Shown here in pieces: positions 42,892-51,331 of a stretch of 59,877 nucleotides of DNA. Each line of letters starts with the position of its first letter. Position 1 is the stretch's first letter. This stretch comes from a virus. The stretch is taken from the IMG/VR virus record IMGVR_UViG_3300037504_001591, positions 1 through 59,877 of that record; one strand, 5' to 3'. A program made the position numbers and the translations under genes. The notes under the pieces were generated by a model. The model saw only the letters and a list, made by a program, of their open reading frames with translations, ran no database searches and was not told where the DNA came from.

Positions 42892-43512
42892 TTAGCCCTC
42901 ATCTTCAAATAAAGCATTTTCTCCTTCGTTGTTTTCATCTTCTGTTGTTTTTTTCTTTTTTTTCTTCTTCTTTTTAGGAAATTCCTCAAAAAGATTATCT
43001 ATTTTGTCTTCATCTATAACTTGTAAATAAACTGGCTTTCCTTCATCAAATGCATCAATCATTTTATTATAAACAATTTTAAAGCCATCAAAAGAATTTT
43101 GTAAATTACTATAATCATCTTTATAAATTAATTGAGTTCCTACTAAAAGACATCCATCCGTATCTCTGTGATCTACTCCATTATGAAATAAAACATATTC
43201 CCATTTATCACCATCAGATTCATGTATTTCCCAATTTCCTTCTGGTGCACCTACATCAACTACATTAATCATACCCTTAGAAAAAATACCGCTTTTAGCT
43301 TTATATTTATTATATAAACCACCTTCTTGTCTTAATCTTAATTCGTAAGTACCAGCCTCAATTCGAGTTTTACCTGGAACTTTAGCTTTTCTTTTTTCAT
43401 CTTCTATAATAAGTCCTATTAATTCTTTTGTTTTATTTTTTACTTTATAAAGTAAACCTATTGTATCAAATTTAGCTTGATTTACTCTTAGTAAAATAAA
43501 ATTAGTTGCCAT
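42892..43512 (-). CDS. DUF5675 family protein
   Basis: A 206-residue protein. ELIGLIIEDEKR, KVPGKTRIEAGTYELRL, WEIHESDGD and DHRDTDGCLLVG follow the DUF5675 pattern ('tlEd..R..Ki.g.TaIP.G.Y...IH.GN...dT.GCiLvG'), including the histidine and the GC cysteine reminiscent of an L,D-transpeptidase-like active site. Such proteins occur near lysis or tail genes and may act on peptidoglycan. The C-terminus has a run of nine lysines and then a strongly acidic tail. It is the closest thing to a cell-wall enzyme in the window. Confidence 0.7.
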   Translation of the reverse strand: MATNFILLRVNQAKFDTIGLLYKVKNKTKELIGLIIEDEKRKAKVPGKTRIEAGTYELRLRQEGGLYNKYKAKSGIFSKGMINVVDVGAPEGNWEIHESDGDKWEYVLFHNGVDHRDTDGCLLVGTQLIYKDDYSNLQNSFDGFKIVYNKMIDAFDEGKPVYLQVIDEDKIDNLFEEFPKKKKKKKKKTTEDENNEGENALFEDEG

Positions 43513-43566
43513 TATATTCTCCTTAATAATAGTAATTTCATTATCTATTATAATTATCGAAAAGTA

Positions 43567-44708
43567 TTAAACTGGATAACTTAACTTATTATCAACTGGC
43601 GAATTATTTGTTTTTTTTGATTTAGGCTGGTGTTTTTTCATATTTTTATTTATTTGATAATTGTGCCATGATCTTTCTGCTACTGCTCGCTGGATTGCAA
43701 TTCTGGGGACTGTGTATCTCCATTTTTGACCGTAACCAAGTTCTTGCCTAACATAAAGTTCATAGTTTGCTGTTGAGTCGAACGACTCATATTCAATATC
43801 GCTTGATGAGCTGTTTGGAGCTTTTTTTTTACATGGTAGGTATTATATTTAACCAATTTTTTAAAAACTGGTATAAACTTATAAATAGGACTTTGTGAAA
43901 GTAATTTAGTAATATAAATATTTAAAAGATCATTAACTAATCTCTTTAAAAAGTCTAATTCAAAAGATTCAAATAAAGGTAAAACCTTTTCTTTAAAAAA
44001 CATTTCAAAACCTTTTGTTTGAGAAATCCTATATTCCGTATTTTCAACTTCAGTTCTATATTCATTAATAGTTAAATAACCTTTTAAAAACTTTTTACTT
44101 GCTTTAATTATTTTGTTAAATAATTTTTTTAAAATTGAATCTTTATTCTTTTCTATATAATCTTTTTTATATTTTAGTAAATCACTTATAATATAATGAT
44201 TAACATTATACAATTCCCTAAAAAGAGTATAATAACTTGTATATTTTATCTCATCCCTATACTCTGCCTCTAATATGAAATAAAGAGAAGAATCTAAAAT
44301 AGCCTCTGGGTTTCTACATTTAGCATACTTAGCAAAAAGACCAAAAAAAGTACTTCTAAAGTTTTTTATTCTATCAATAGACCCCCATAAAACCTCTTTG
44401 TCTTTTTCTTTTAATTTGTTTTCTTCCTTATCCGTTTCAATAGTTTTTTCAATTTCATCAATTTTAGAAAGTATATTTGTTTTTATATAAGCAAAATTAT
44501 CTATAAAATCTATAAATAAAGCCTCTGGAAGCTGGTCTATTGTAAATATTAATCTATCTTTAATACCATCAATTAAAACTTCAATTTGCATCGGTTTCTC
44601 AAAATCAATATCTTCATCTGTAGGTGATACATCTTTTACATTTGTTAGAAACTCTTTTACAGGAGATCCTTGTATAATAGTTTTAAATTTTAATTTGTTT
44701 TTTGCCAT
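43567..44708 (-). CDS. Tail assembly chaperone, -1 frameshift product (380 aa)
   Basis: If ribosomes slip back one base on the A9G run at codons 294-296, translation continues in the -1 frame for 84 codons to a TAA at 43569-43567. The extension reads as ordinary coding sequence (it includes YELYVRQELGYGQKWRYTV and RAVAERSWHNYQINK), fills the otherwise empty gap 43567-43679, and has the codon use of a real gene. The arrangement is that of gpG/gpG-T in lambda: a short chaperone and a longer minor form, made upstream of the tape measure gene and used to coat it. A 6-bp hairpin (43774-43789) lies about 30 bases after the slip site. Confidence 0.72.
43680..44708 (-). CDS. Tail assembly chaperone, zero-frame product (342 aa)
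   Basis: A helical, lysine-rich protein encoded between the tail tube gene and the tape measure, where tail chaperones are found. The N-terminus (LKFKTIIQGSPVKEFLTNVK, then MQIEVLIDGIKDRLIFTI) is beta-rich; most of the rest is helical. It is the major product if no frameshift occurs, ending 46 codons after the slippery run. It is longer than lambda gpG (140 aa), in keeping with the very long tape measure. Ribosome binding site weak (AGGA). Confidence 0.72.
   Translation of the reverse strand: MAKNKLKFKTIIQGSPVKEFLTNVKDVSPTDEDIDFEKPMQIEVLIDGIKDRLIFTIDQLPEALFIDFIDNFAYIKTNILSKIDEIEKTIETDKEENKLKEKDKEVLWGSIDRIKNFRSTFFGLFAKYAKCRNPEAILDSSLYFILEAEYRDEIKYTSYYTLFRELYNVNHYIISDLLKYKKDYIEKNKDSILKKLFNKIIKASKKFLKGYLTINEYRTEVENTEYRISQTKGFEMFFKEKVLPLFESFELDFLKRLVNDLLNIYITKLLSQSPIYKFIPVFKKLVKYNTYHVKKKLQTAHQAILNMSRSTQQQTMNFMLGKNLVTVKNGDTQSPELQSSEQ
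43821..43830 (-). other. Slippery sequence for -1 ribosomal frameshifting
   Basis: The minus strand reads A9G. In the zero frame this is AAA AAA AAG (codons 294-296), so A AAA AAG, the dnaX-type slippery heptamer, is in the correct phase. A -1 slip opens an 84-codon frame. Confidence 0.75.
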
Positions 44709-44746
44709 TATTTTATTATCCTAATATATTAATATAAAATATATCG

Positions 44747-44779
44747 AAAAAAAAGAGTTATGAATTTATTCATAACTCT
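44747..44779 (-). terminator. Strong Rho-independent terminator after the tail tube gene
   Basis: A perfect 11-bp stem AGAGTTATGAA / TTCATAACTCT (44754-44764 with 44769-44779, 4-base loop) followed on the minus strand by eight T. It closes the head/tail-tube unit before the chaperone gene, which must then use readthrough or a promoter in 44709-44746. Confidence 0.88.
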
Positions 44780-44808
44780 ATAAAAAGGTAAGTAATGGTT
44801 ATTTTTAA

Positions 44809-46011
44809 CTAAACAGTTTTTATACCTATACCAATAGGTTTTTTAACTAATAGACCTTTGTTACCACCAACAAACATGGTTCCATCTGCTACTGGAATAA
44901 TCATAAATGGAACTCTTGTTGCTACATTGTGAACATCGACATTACCATCAGTGTAGAGTTTACAAGCTGGAAATCTAACTTCTATCATAATTTCACTTTG
45001 ATACCACCCTCTTAGAACAATACCAAATGAAGGTAATTCTGTAGATGTAGTACTCATATCTGTAAGAGTACCTATAACTGCACCTGTGCTATCTTCTGCA
45101 GATCCTTTTTGATAATTGTTTAATATTCTAAACATAGCAGGATCCAAATCACTTAAAGTTCCAGATATTTCACTGTTTCTTTCGGATACAATAATGGATT
45201 GATACAGTTTAGGATAACCAGATTTGTTTTCTGCTGTAGTAACACTGAAGTTCATACTTATAGTATCTTCTAATTTACCTAAAGATCTTTCGACACAATC
45301 AATATTACTTACTAAATTAACTTCCCATGAAGGTAATAAAGCAAATAGTGATGCAAAACCCTGTGGTAAATCAAATCTTCTAATATAAGATTCTAACTCT
45401 GCATAAAAACAAAGATGTCCCAAAGGAACTGTATATCCATCAGCATCAACTTCACTTGCAGGATCAAAAGGTAAATAAGGTGTATATAAACTCTTATTTA
45501 CTCCAAATTCTAGTACTAATCTGTCGCTTAATTGAGTACCGCCATTATCATGAGCAATTTCTAATGGGTAACCATCTGTTGCAGGTGTTCCTAATGGATC
45601 CTGTGCTTTTTCCAATGATCCTGGCATTTCAACAAAACCTGCGGAAAAATCATCGTTTGGTGTAGTGGTTACCAAAGCTGTAGTTAATCCCGTTGCATGA
45701 TCCACTTGTTCATATTTTATCATTGCGGCACCGTCAAAAGTATTCATATTGACCCATGCTCTACATCTATAAAGATTTCTTGAAGATGAAACAACTACTG
45801 CTGCTTGTTTTGACACATATATACCACTAGTAATACCTGGATCTGTCAAATCTAATTCATCTGTGTCTAATCCAAAATCTATAAAAGATATATCGAAAGG
45901 TGGGTTTTCTCCGCCCGCACCGTCATCTTCAATTCCTCTAATATAAGTACCGACATTGTTGTATTGTAGGTCTTTAACTTTAAAACCCTTGTATTTTGTT
46001 ACACAAGACAT
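44809..46011 (-). CDS. Probable major tail (tube) protein
   Basis: A 400-residue, beta-rich, non-basic protein with glycine- and threonine-rich loops. It is followed at once by a strong terminator and then by the tail chaperone, the usual position of the tube protein. Segments such as ERSLGKLEDTISMNFSVTTA and FGIVLRGWYQSEIMIEVRFP fit a tube protein, but I see no family signature. At 400 residues it is long for a tube protein and may carry an extra surface domain. A contractile sheath is less likely because no separate small tube gene follows. Confidence 0.6.
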   Translation of the reverse strand: MSCVTKYKGFKVKDLQYNNVGTYIRGIEDDGAGGENPPFDISFIDFGLDTDELDLTDPGITSGIYVSKQAAVVVSSSRNLYRCRAWVNMNTFDGAAMIKYEQVDHATGLTTALVTTTPNDDFSAGFVEMPGSLEKAQDPLGTPATDGYPLEIAHDNGGTQLSDRLVLEFGVNKSLYTPYLPFDPASEVDADGYTVPLGHLCFYAELESYIRRFDLPQGFASLFALLPSWEVNLVSNIDCVERSLGKLEDTISMNFSVTTAENKSGYPKLYQSIIVSERNSEISGTLSDLDPAMFRILNNYQKGSAEDSTGAVIGTLTDMSTTSTELPSFGIVLRGWYQSEIMIEVRFPACKLYTDGNVDVHNVATRVPFMIIPVADGTMFVGGNKGLLVKKPIGIGIKTV

Positions 46012-46034
46012 ACTCTATATTCTCCTTTTATTTA

Positions 46035-46463
46035 TTATCCTTTACTCGTTATACCATAAAGGATTTTGAAACCCTCAAGGTTTTTAACTTTCATATCAAT
46101 AAACATAGTACCTACAAAAGAAATCTTTTGTACTGCATAAATGTTATTTCTATTAAAATACAAAGTATCTTTGAATTCTTGATAAAAACCTCGAGCCCTA
46201 GCCTCTCTTTGGCTATCTGTTAATTTTCTATCTATATAAAACACTATTACATAGTATCCTCTATATTCGTGAAGCCCCTCATCGGAGTCTCTTTCAAAAT
46301 ATATTCTTACTTTGTTAGCCCCAACATTCGGCGATGCCTGTTCGTCAATCACCTCATAACCCATAATATCTTCTACTAAATGTTTTAATCTATTTCTTAT
46401 ACTTTTAGTATAAATATACTCATCTTTAGGTATTCTTATTGTTGCCTCATTGCTAACATTCAT
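46035..46463 (-). CDS. Possible tail terminator/head-tail joining protein
   Basis: A 142-residue alpha/beta protein with YIYTKSIRNRLKHLVEDI, then RGYYVIVFYIDR and SFVGTMFIDMKVKNLEGF. Size and place between the head decoration genes and the tube gene fit a tail terminator or neck protein. No family signature was recognised. Confidence 0.55.
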   Translation of the reverse strand: MNVSNEATIRIPKDEYIYTKSIRNRLKHLVEDIMGYEVIDEQASPNVGANKVRIYFERDSDEGLHEYRGYYVIVFYIDRKLTDSQREARARGFYQEFKDTLYFNRNNIYAVQKISFVGTMFIDMKVKNLEGFKILYGITSKG

Positions 46464-46475
46464 ATATACACCTCA

Positions 46476-46868
46476 TTATACTGGTAGTGGTATTTCCGAT
46501 ACTATCATATTAATTTTACATAATTGACCAGCATCTGTACATTCTTCTAAAAGATATGCAATTGTATCATCAATACCTACTGCAACATCAAAACCACCTG
46601 TCGCAGTCTGTGTTAGAGCCTCACCTTTAGCTAAGGCACTTTCTACTATGCCGTAAGCTTCGCCTTGTCTAATAACAGGCACAGGATCTCCAGCTCTTAC
46701 ATCTTTTGTTACTACACCTTTCGTAGGGGGAGGTGTTGCTGCATCACATACTTTTACATATCCTTCTGTAGCGTCATCTAATACATTGTAGCCCTGGTTA
46801 ATATCCGTTGAGGCTATTCCTGCTGTTATGATTTCTACAGGTTGATATTTACTATTGTATTCGCTCAT
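46476..46868 (-). CDS. Capsid decoration-type protein 1 (DUF2190-like)
   Basis: A 130-residue beta-rich protein. The sequence GVVTKDVRAGDPVPVIRQGE followed by ALAKGEALTQTATGG is the DUF2190 / lambda gpD-like pattern of small proteins that sit on and stabilise capsids. It is the third of three tandem genes of this type in transcription order. The other two share 'GI(V/T)...V.(V/I)I..GE(A/S)' cores but little overall identity. Confidence 0.7.
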   Translation of the reverse strand: MSEYNSKYQPVEIITAGIASTDINQGYNVLDDATEGYVKVCDAATPPPTKGVVTKDVRAGDPVPVIRQGEAYGIVESALAKGEALTQTATGGFDVAVGIDDTIAYLLEECTDAGQLCKINMIVSEIPLPV

Positions 46869-46878
46869 TAATAACTCC

Positions 46879-47235
46879 TTATGCTCCTCTTTTAAAAACT
46901 AGCACTTTTAGTTTTTCCCCATCGGCAACAGTTTCTAAAGCTCTCGCAAAAGCTATCTCTGCCGCCGCTACTGTACTAACTTTTCCATCAGTTGTAGCAA
47001 ATAAAAGATCACCCTCTGTTATGGCACCATCGGCTATAGCTATAGCTTCTCCATAACTAATAACACTAATAGCATGATTTTTATAAATACCACCTAATGG
47101 TGTAATACCTATAACAGGTAAACCTGGTGCTGTGGGCAAATCAAAATCGTAATTTAATGCTAAACATTCTCCAATGTTTTCTGTTGCTACTTTTCCAGTT
47201 TTCATTTGAATTACTGGGTTTTTTGAGTATTTCAT
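46879..47235 (-). CDS. Capsid decoration-type protein 2 (DUF2190-like)
   Basis: A 118-residue protein with GITPLGGIYKNHAISVISYG, then ADGAITEGDLLFATTDGK and FARALETVADGEKLKVLVFK, the same beta-tulip-like layout as its neighbours. It is expected to decorate the capsid surface. The gene is 11 bases from each neighbour's coding sequence, in a tight three-gene run. Confidence 0.7.
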   Translation of the reverse strand: MKYSKNPVIQMKTGKVATENIGECLALNYDFDLPTAPGLPVIGITPLGGIYKNHAISVISYGEAIAIADGAITEGDLLFATTDGKVSTVAAAEIAFARALETVADGEKLKVLVFKRGA

Positions 47236-47246
47236 TTATTCACTCC

Positions 47247-47633
47247 TTATATACTAGGTATTACATCAACTTTTATATAATATTCACCTGCAACGGCTAC
47301 ATCCTCTAAAGCAACGGCGACAGCAGGTTGTCCTGCCGAAGGGGCTTTACCTTTACCTGTGGCATTAACAGTAACATTACCACCCTTTGTAAAAACATCT
47401 CCTGGCCCTGTTGCCATGAAAGATTCTCCTCTTGTAATAATAGAAACCTCATCATTTAGAACAGCATCTTGTTGTACAATACCTATAGATTTATTACCAG
47501 TAACTGCCACCACTATTTTACCATTTGCATCATATTTTACAAAAGTAAATTTTTCTAAAGTTCCTCCTGCTACTTCAGTTTTCACTTCTACCGCAGGACT
47601 TTTTGTTATAACACTTTTATATGTATAAGCCAT
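47247..47633 (-). CDS. Capsid decoration-type protein 3 (DUF2190-like)
   Basis: A 128-residue protein with GIVQQDAVLNDEVSIITRGE, then VFTKGGNVTVNATGKG and VALEDVAVAGEYYIKVDVI. It follows the DUF2190/gpD-like pattern best of the three. It should bind the capsid lattice after expansion. First of the tandem trio in transcription order. Confidence 0.7.
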   Translation of the reverse strand: MAYTYKSVITKSPAVEVKTEVAGGTLEKFTFVKYDANGKIVVAVTGNKSIGIVQQDAVLNDEVSIITRGESFMATGPGDVFTKGGNVTVNATGKGKAPSAGQPAVAVALEDVAVAGEYYIKVDVIPSI

Positions 47634-47639
47634 TTTCTT

Positions 47640-48002
47640 CTATTCCTCCGTATCTTTATTAATATTATCGAATTCATCTATATTATCATTTTCTTTTTTC
47701 TTTTTCTTTTTCTTTTTAGGTTTATCTTTTTTAATTTCATTTTTTTCTTCTTCTTTTATTACTTTTTTATGTTCCCTTACTTTATCTATGTTAGTTTTTT
47801 TACAAGTTGATGCCAATTGAGTTATAAAGGTATATTCTTTATATGTAATTTCAAAAGGTATACTATTTTTATTTTCCAATGCCTCGATAATATCTTTTAT
47901 TCTTTTATCATCTTTTAATCTACTTTGAGCAATCTTAGTTTTTAATATAGCAAAATCAATTTTACTATCTAATTTGATTGCCATTTCATTTTTCTCTGCC
48001 AT
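47640..48002 (-). CDS. Small charged protein with polylysine and acidic tail
   Basis: A 120-residue helical protein between the portal and decoration genes. Residues about 85-100 include a run of eight lysines, followed by an acidic asparagine-rich tail. The DUF5675 protein at 42892-43512 ends in the same lysine-then-acid way. Not recognised; a head-completion or DNA-contacting role is possible from its place. Confidence 0.65.
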   Translation of the reverse strand: MAEKNEMAIKLDSKIDFAILKTKIAQSRLKDDKRIKDIIEALENKNSIPFEITYKEYTFITQLASTCKKTNIDKVREHKKVIKEEEKNEIKKDKPKKKKKKKKENDNIDEFDNINKDTEE

Positions 48003-48012
48003 TCAATTCTCC

Positions 48013-49767
48013 TTATTTTTTCCCGTTTTTAGGATTATTTTGCTCTGAAGTTTTACTTCCTTTTATATTTTTGGCTTCCCCAGGTGCTTTAGTTATTTGT
48101 TGAGCTCTTTCTTTTTGTTTCTCTTTTTCTTTTTGTCTAATATAATCTGGATCATCCTCATCCTCTATTTCACTATCATATTTAGGTGTTTCTTTAGTAG
48201 CTCCTATATCTTCTAATCTAGGATCATTTAAAGTACTATCTCTAATTTGATGTCTTAATTCTGGCGGTAATCCACCTAATATATTTCTATCTTTATCATA
48301 ATAAGCTCCTGTTGTTAAATTAATATCCATATCTTTAGGAATAGGTATTTTTAACTTTCTAAATAAATAAGCAACAGGATAAGGTAAATTTTGTCTAATA
48401 ATTGATAAATCTCTCTCTGTTTCCTTAATTTTTAATACATCATCATTTTTATCAAATTCGATAGTAGGAAAACTTTTTTCCTGTGGGAAATTCATTTTAA
48501 CCATAGGTTTTATCAAATAGTTGTTTATAGTAGCTTCCATACTCTTTAATAAAGAACTTGATTTATTATAGAATTGATCTTGCCTAATATAATCACTAGC
48601 GTAACTACCACCATTCTCTCTTGACATAGTTGCAGTTTGCCCTACAATTGCTATTTCTATTTCCCTATTTAAGTCATCAATAGCATGTTTAAAATCTTCA
48701 GTATCTCTAATAACTTCGGCAGCGGTTATTTCACTTCCTTCTGGTACTTGAATAGCTCCCTTAGATGCCATATATTTTAAAGCCTCAAACATTTGTATTC
48801 TTTCATCTTCTGTTTGAAACTTATGTATCATAATCGGATTTCCAAATCTTTCTAAAAACCTAAATCTAAATCTCCATACCATTCTTTTAAAATAATACAT
48901 CCAAAAGATTTTTTCACCTAATATGCTTTCGCCGTAAGGTTTTAACCTATTACCTCTATAAGCGTGAACTAAAAACTTTCCTCTAGGTAAAGGTTTTTTT
49001 TCTCCACCTATACCCGATTCATAATACATATTACCTTTCAAATCAAATCCAAAATGAACGGGATTACAATTCAAGAGGTTAATTGGAATAATATCACCTT
49101 TTACATTACTCCAAACAATCTCTTGAACGGAAAACCCTGGAACAATAGAAAAAGCCATTGTTTCAATAGCTTCAGCAAAATCTGGTAACTTTTCTCTTAA
49201 AACATTATCAACAAAATCTGCTACTTTATAACCTTTTTTTGAGGATATTGACGGAATGACTTCCCAACTTCTTGATATAATACTATCAACTAATGAGTAA
49301 ACTGCTGCGGATATATGTGTATCTTTTCTAACTAACTTTTCCCAAAAATTAACATCATTAATGTTAAATCCTGTATCACCTGTATTAATATTAACATTAA
49401 TATTATCTAAAACTTGGTTATTACCATAAAATAACTCATCTTTGATTATTTCATCATAAAAAACTCTATCAATCCATTTTTTTATTTCTTTTAATCTTTG
49501 TGTTTCATCCATATATAAACTTTTTTTTAATTCAAAAACATTATTAGGCATCTTAAACTCACCACGCCTAAATAAATCAAGGTTTTCTTTATATGGTATA
49601 ACTTCAGTTTCATAAAGAGTATCAACATATTCTCTTGCTTTTCTTTTTAATTCTTTAACATTTCGTCTTTTTTTAGTATAAACAGAAGGTACTTTAAAAT
49701 TGCTGGTAGATTTATTAGTTGTATGAGATTGTAAATTATTAAAGTCAATTATATAGTCTTTTTTCAT
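48013..49767 (-). CDS. Portal protein (Mu gp29-like, DUF935)
   Basis: A 584-residue portal that forms the ring through which DNA is packaged. From residue ~140 it has KDTHISAAVYSLVDSIISRS, SIVPGFSVQEIVW, KFLVHAYRGNRLKPYGESIL and MYYFKRMVWRFRFRFLERFG, then GSEITAAEVI and IVGQTATMSRENGGSYASDY, all features of DUF935 portals. The N-terminal ~100 residues and the charged C-terminus are extra. It overlaps the Mu gp36-like gene by 1 base, and together they indicate a Mu-type head. Confidence 0.9.
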   Translation of the reverse strand: MKKDYIIDFNNLQSHTTNKSTSNFKVPSVYTKKRRNVKELKRKAREYVDTLYETEVIPYKENLDLFRRGEFKMPNNVFELKKSLYMDETQRLKEIKKWIDRVFYDEIIKDELFYGNNQVLDNINVNINTGDTGFNINDVNFWEKLVRKDTHISAAVYSLVDSIISRSWEVIPSISSKKGYKVADFVDNVLREKLPDFAEAIETMAFSIVPGFSVQEIVWSNVKGDIIPINLLNCNPVHFGFDLKGNMYYESGIGGEKKPLPRGKFLVHAYRGNRLKPYGESILGEKIFWMYYFKRMVWRFRFRFLERFGNPIMIHKFQTEDERIQMFEALKYMASKGAIQVPEGSEITAAEVIRDTEDFKHAIDDLNREIEIAIVGQTATMSRENGGSYASDYIRQDQFYNKSSSLLKSMEATINNYLIKPMVKMNFPQEKSFPTIEFDKNDDVLKIKETERDLSIIRQNLPYPVAYLFRKLKIPIPKDMDINLTTGAYYDKDRNILGGLPPELRHQIRDSTLNDPRLEDIGATKETPKYDSEIEDEDDPDYIRQKEKEKQKERAQQITKAPGEAKNIKGSKTSEQNNPKNGKK

Positions 49768-50234
49768 TAATAGCTATTCTCCTCTGTAATATTTTCCCAG
49801 CTTTGTAAAGTACCTTCTGTAAATTTCTCTCTATCGAAAATATAGGAAACGTTGTTACTTTTGTAATTGTATCTTCGAGGAATACCTCTTAGTTTCTTTT
49901 TATTAGAAGCAAGATCCGATAGATCTAGTTTGCTACTGTCATAATAATATTCTTTTTCTTCCCTAGTAGCCCCTTGCTTCCTTAATAATAAAAAATAATA
50001 TGTTAAATTACAACATATTCTTATTAGTTGTTTATGCCTTATCTTTTTTAAATAATCCACATCATAAAGCATATCTAAATCCATATCCATCTCATCGGTA
50101 GCATCCGAGATACATTTTCTTATAACTTGTTCATCATCTTCAGTAAGAGAATCGGCAGAAGTTAAGTTAAGTAACTCATCATTAAACCTATATAACATAT
50201 CGTTATAAGTACAATAACCTCTAGTTTCCTCCAT
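49767..50234 (-). CDS. Mu gp36-like head-tail connector protein (DUF1320)
   Basis: A 155-residue helical protein that begins GYCTYNDMLYRFNDELLNLT, followed by DDEQVIRKCISDATDEMDMD. This matches DUF1320 ('Y.t..dl..r.....l..Lt...D...i..ai.dA..eiD'). Such proteins form the connector below the portal. It is usually found downstream of the capsid gene, as here. Confidence 0.75.
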   Translation of the reverse strand: MEETRGYCTYNDMLYRFNDELLNLTSADSLTEDDEQVIRKCISDATDEMDMDLDMLYDVDYLKKIRHKQLIRICCNLTYYFLLLRKQGATREEKEYYYDSSKLDLSDLASNKKKLRGIPRRYNYKSNNVSYIFDREKFTEGTLQSWENITEENSY

Positions 50235-50274
50235 TTACTTCTGCCTCCAATTTAAAAATTAAAATTAATTTTTT

Positions 50275-51309
50275 TTATGTATGTAAGTTGTCTATTCTTG
50301 CTAAGCCCCATTTGTTAGCAACGTCTAAACTCCAATCACATGTAGCATAAACATTTTTAGCAAATCCGTGTTCATTCCATTTTTCCCAGAATTTTAAGAT
50401 TAATCTATTGTTATAGATAGCTTCAGCTGGAGTAGGTTTTGTTCTTGAATTAGGATCTATTTGTATCTTTGTAGAATTTTGATCTAAGAAATAAAATCTA
50501 AAGGCACTTCTGTTTCCAATTATATCACCTAAATAAATTCCATTTCCTACAGGTTCAATTGTAGCAAACATACAAACATCTGTATAGAAATCTGTATAAT
50601 TACCATCTATACCTGCTAATGTACTTAAGTTTATAACTTCAGGAACTTTTAAATATTTAGCTATTGCAACTTCAGTTATCTCTGGCTCTACCTTATCTGA
50701 CCAATAAGCCATATAATGATGATTTGCTTGTAACAAATCAATAACATCTTGACTCATAACAAGGTATCTAGGATTTGTACCCTGTCTAGTTCTATAAATT
50801 GTTTTTAATGTTTTGATGTCATCGGGAGGATTTGTACCCGCTGCTTGATCCCATTCTCTACCACCTGCTAGGGCATGAATACCATAATAAGTAGCTGTTC
50901 CATCATCATAATTATCATCATTAAATATTTCCGCACTCAAAGCCGCATGCATATTATACATTAAACCATCTGTTAAGTTATTAACAATATAACTTTCGGA
51001 TGACCTTTGTATCTTATTTAATCTAATTAGTCTATTTCTATCAATAGGTTCAAAAAGAGCATGGTTCTTTAACTCAATATCCCCAAATTTAAAATCTGAT
51101 CTTATTTCTTGGGGAGGTGCCCCATCAGCTCTTAAAGTATCAACTTTTGATAAATCAAGTCCTCTTGTAAACTTAGGTACTTGAACTCCTACATCATCAA
51201 GAACACTAGGCACAGCTATTGTAAATATTTCACCCATTTCTCTAAAGAGAGTAGCTATGGCTCTATTTGTAAGTGGAATGAGGACTTCGTTTAAATCTCT
51301 AGTTTCCAT
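50275..51309 (-). CDS. Major capsid protein
   Basis: A 344-residue protein directly downstream of the protease/scaffold gene. It has an N-terminal helix, VPKFTRGLDLSKVDTLRADG, PIDRNRLIRLNKIQRSS in the position of the HK97-fold spine and P-domain region, a G/D-rich loop, then VMSQDVIDLLQANHHYMAYW and a C-terminal domain with VEPEITEVAIAKYLKVPEVI. Length and order fit an HK97-fold capsid protein without a cleaved delta domain (the scaffold is separate). Confidence 0.85.
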   Translation of the reverse strand: METRDLNEVLIPLTNRAIATLFREMGEIFTIAVPSVLDDVGVQVPKFTRGLDLSKVDTLRADGAPPQEIRSDFKFGDIELKNHALFEPIDRNRLIRLNKIQRSSESYIVNNLTDGLMYNMHAALSAEIFNDDNYDDGTATYYGIHALAGGREWDQAAGTNPPDDIKTLKTIYRTRQGTNPRYLVMSQDVIDLLQANHHYMAYWSDKVEPEITEVAIAKYLKVPEVINLSTLAGIDGNYTDFYTDVCMFATIEPVGNGIYLGDIIGNRSAFRFYFLDQNSTKIQIDPNSRTKPTPAEAIYNNRLILKFWEKWNEHGFAKNVYATCDWSLDVANKWGLARIDNLHT

Positions 51310-51331
51310 TAATTAAACTCCTTGTTTTCTT

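Noticed and set aside
42951-42975. The lysine-codon run of the DUF5675 gene as a second frameshift site
   Set aside because: The A-run is interrupted by G, and shifting leads to no long alternative frame like that in the chaperone gene.
44809-46011. Contractile tail sheath instead of tube protein
   Set aside because: No separate small tube gene follows and no baseplate wedge genes of contractile phages are visible, so a siphovirus-type tube is the simpler reading.
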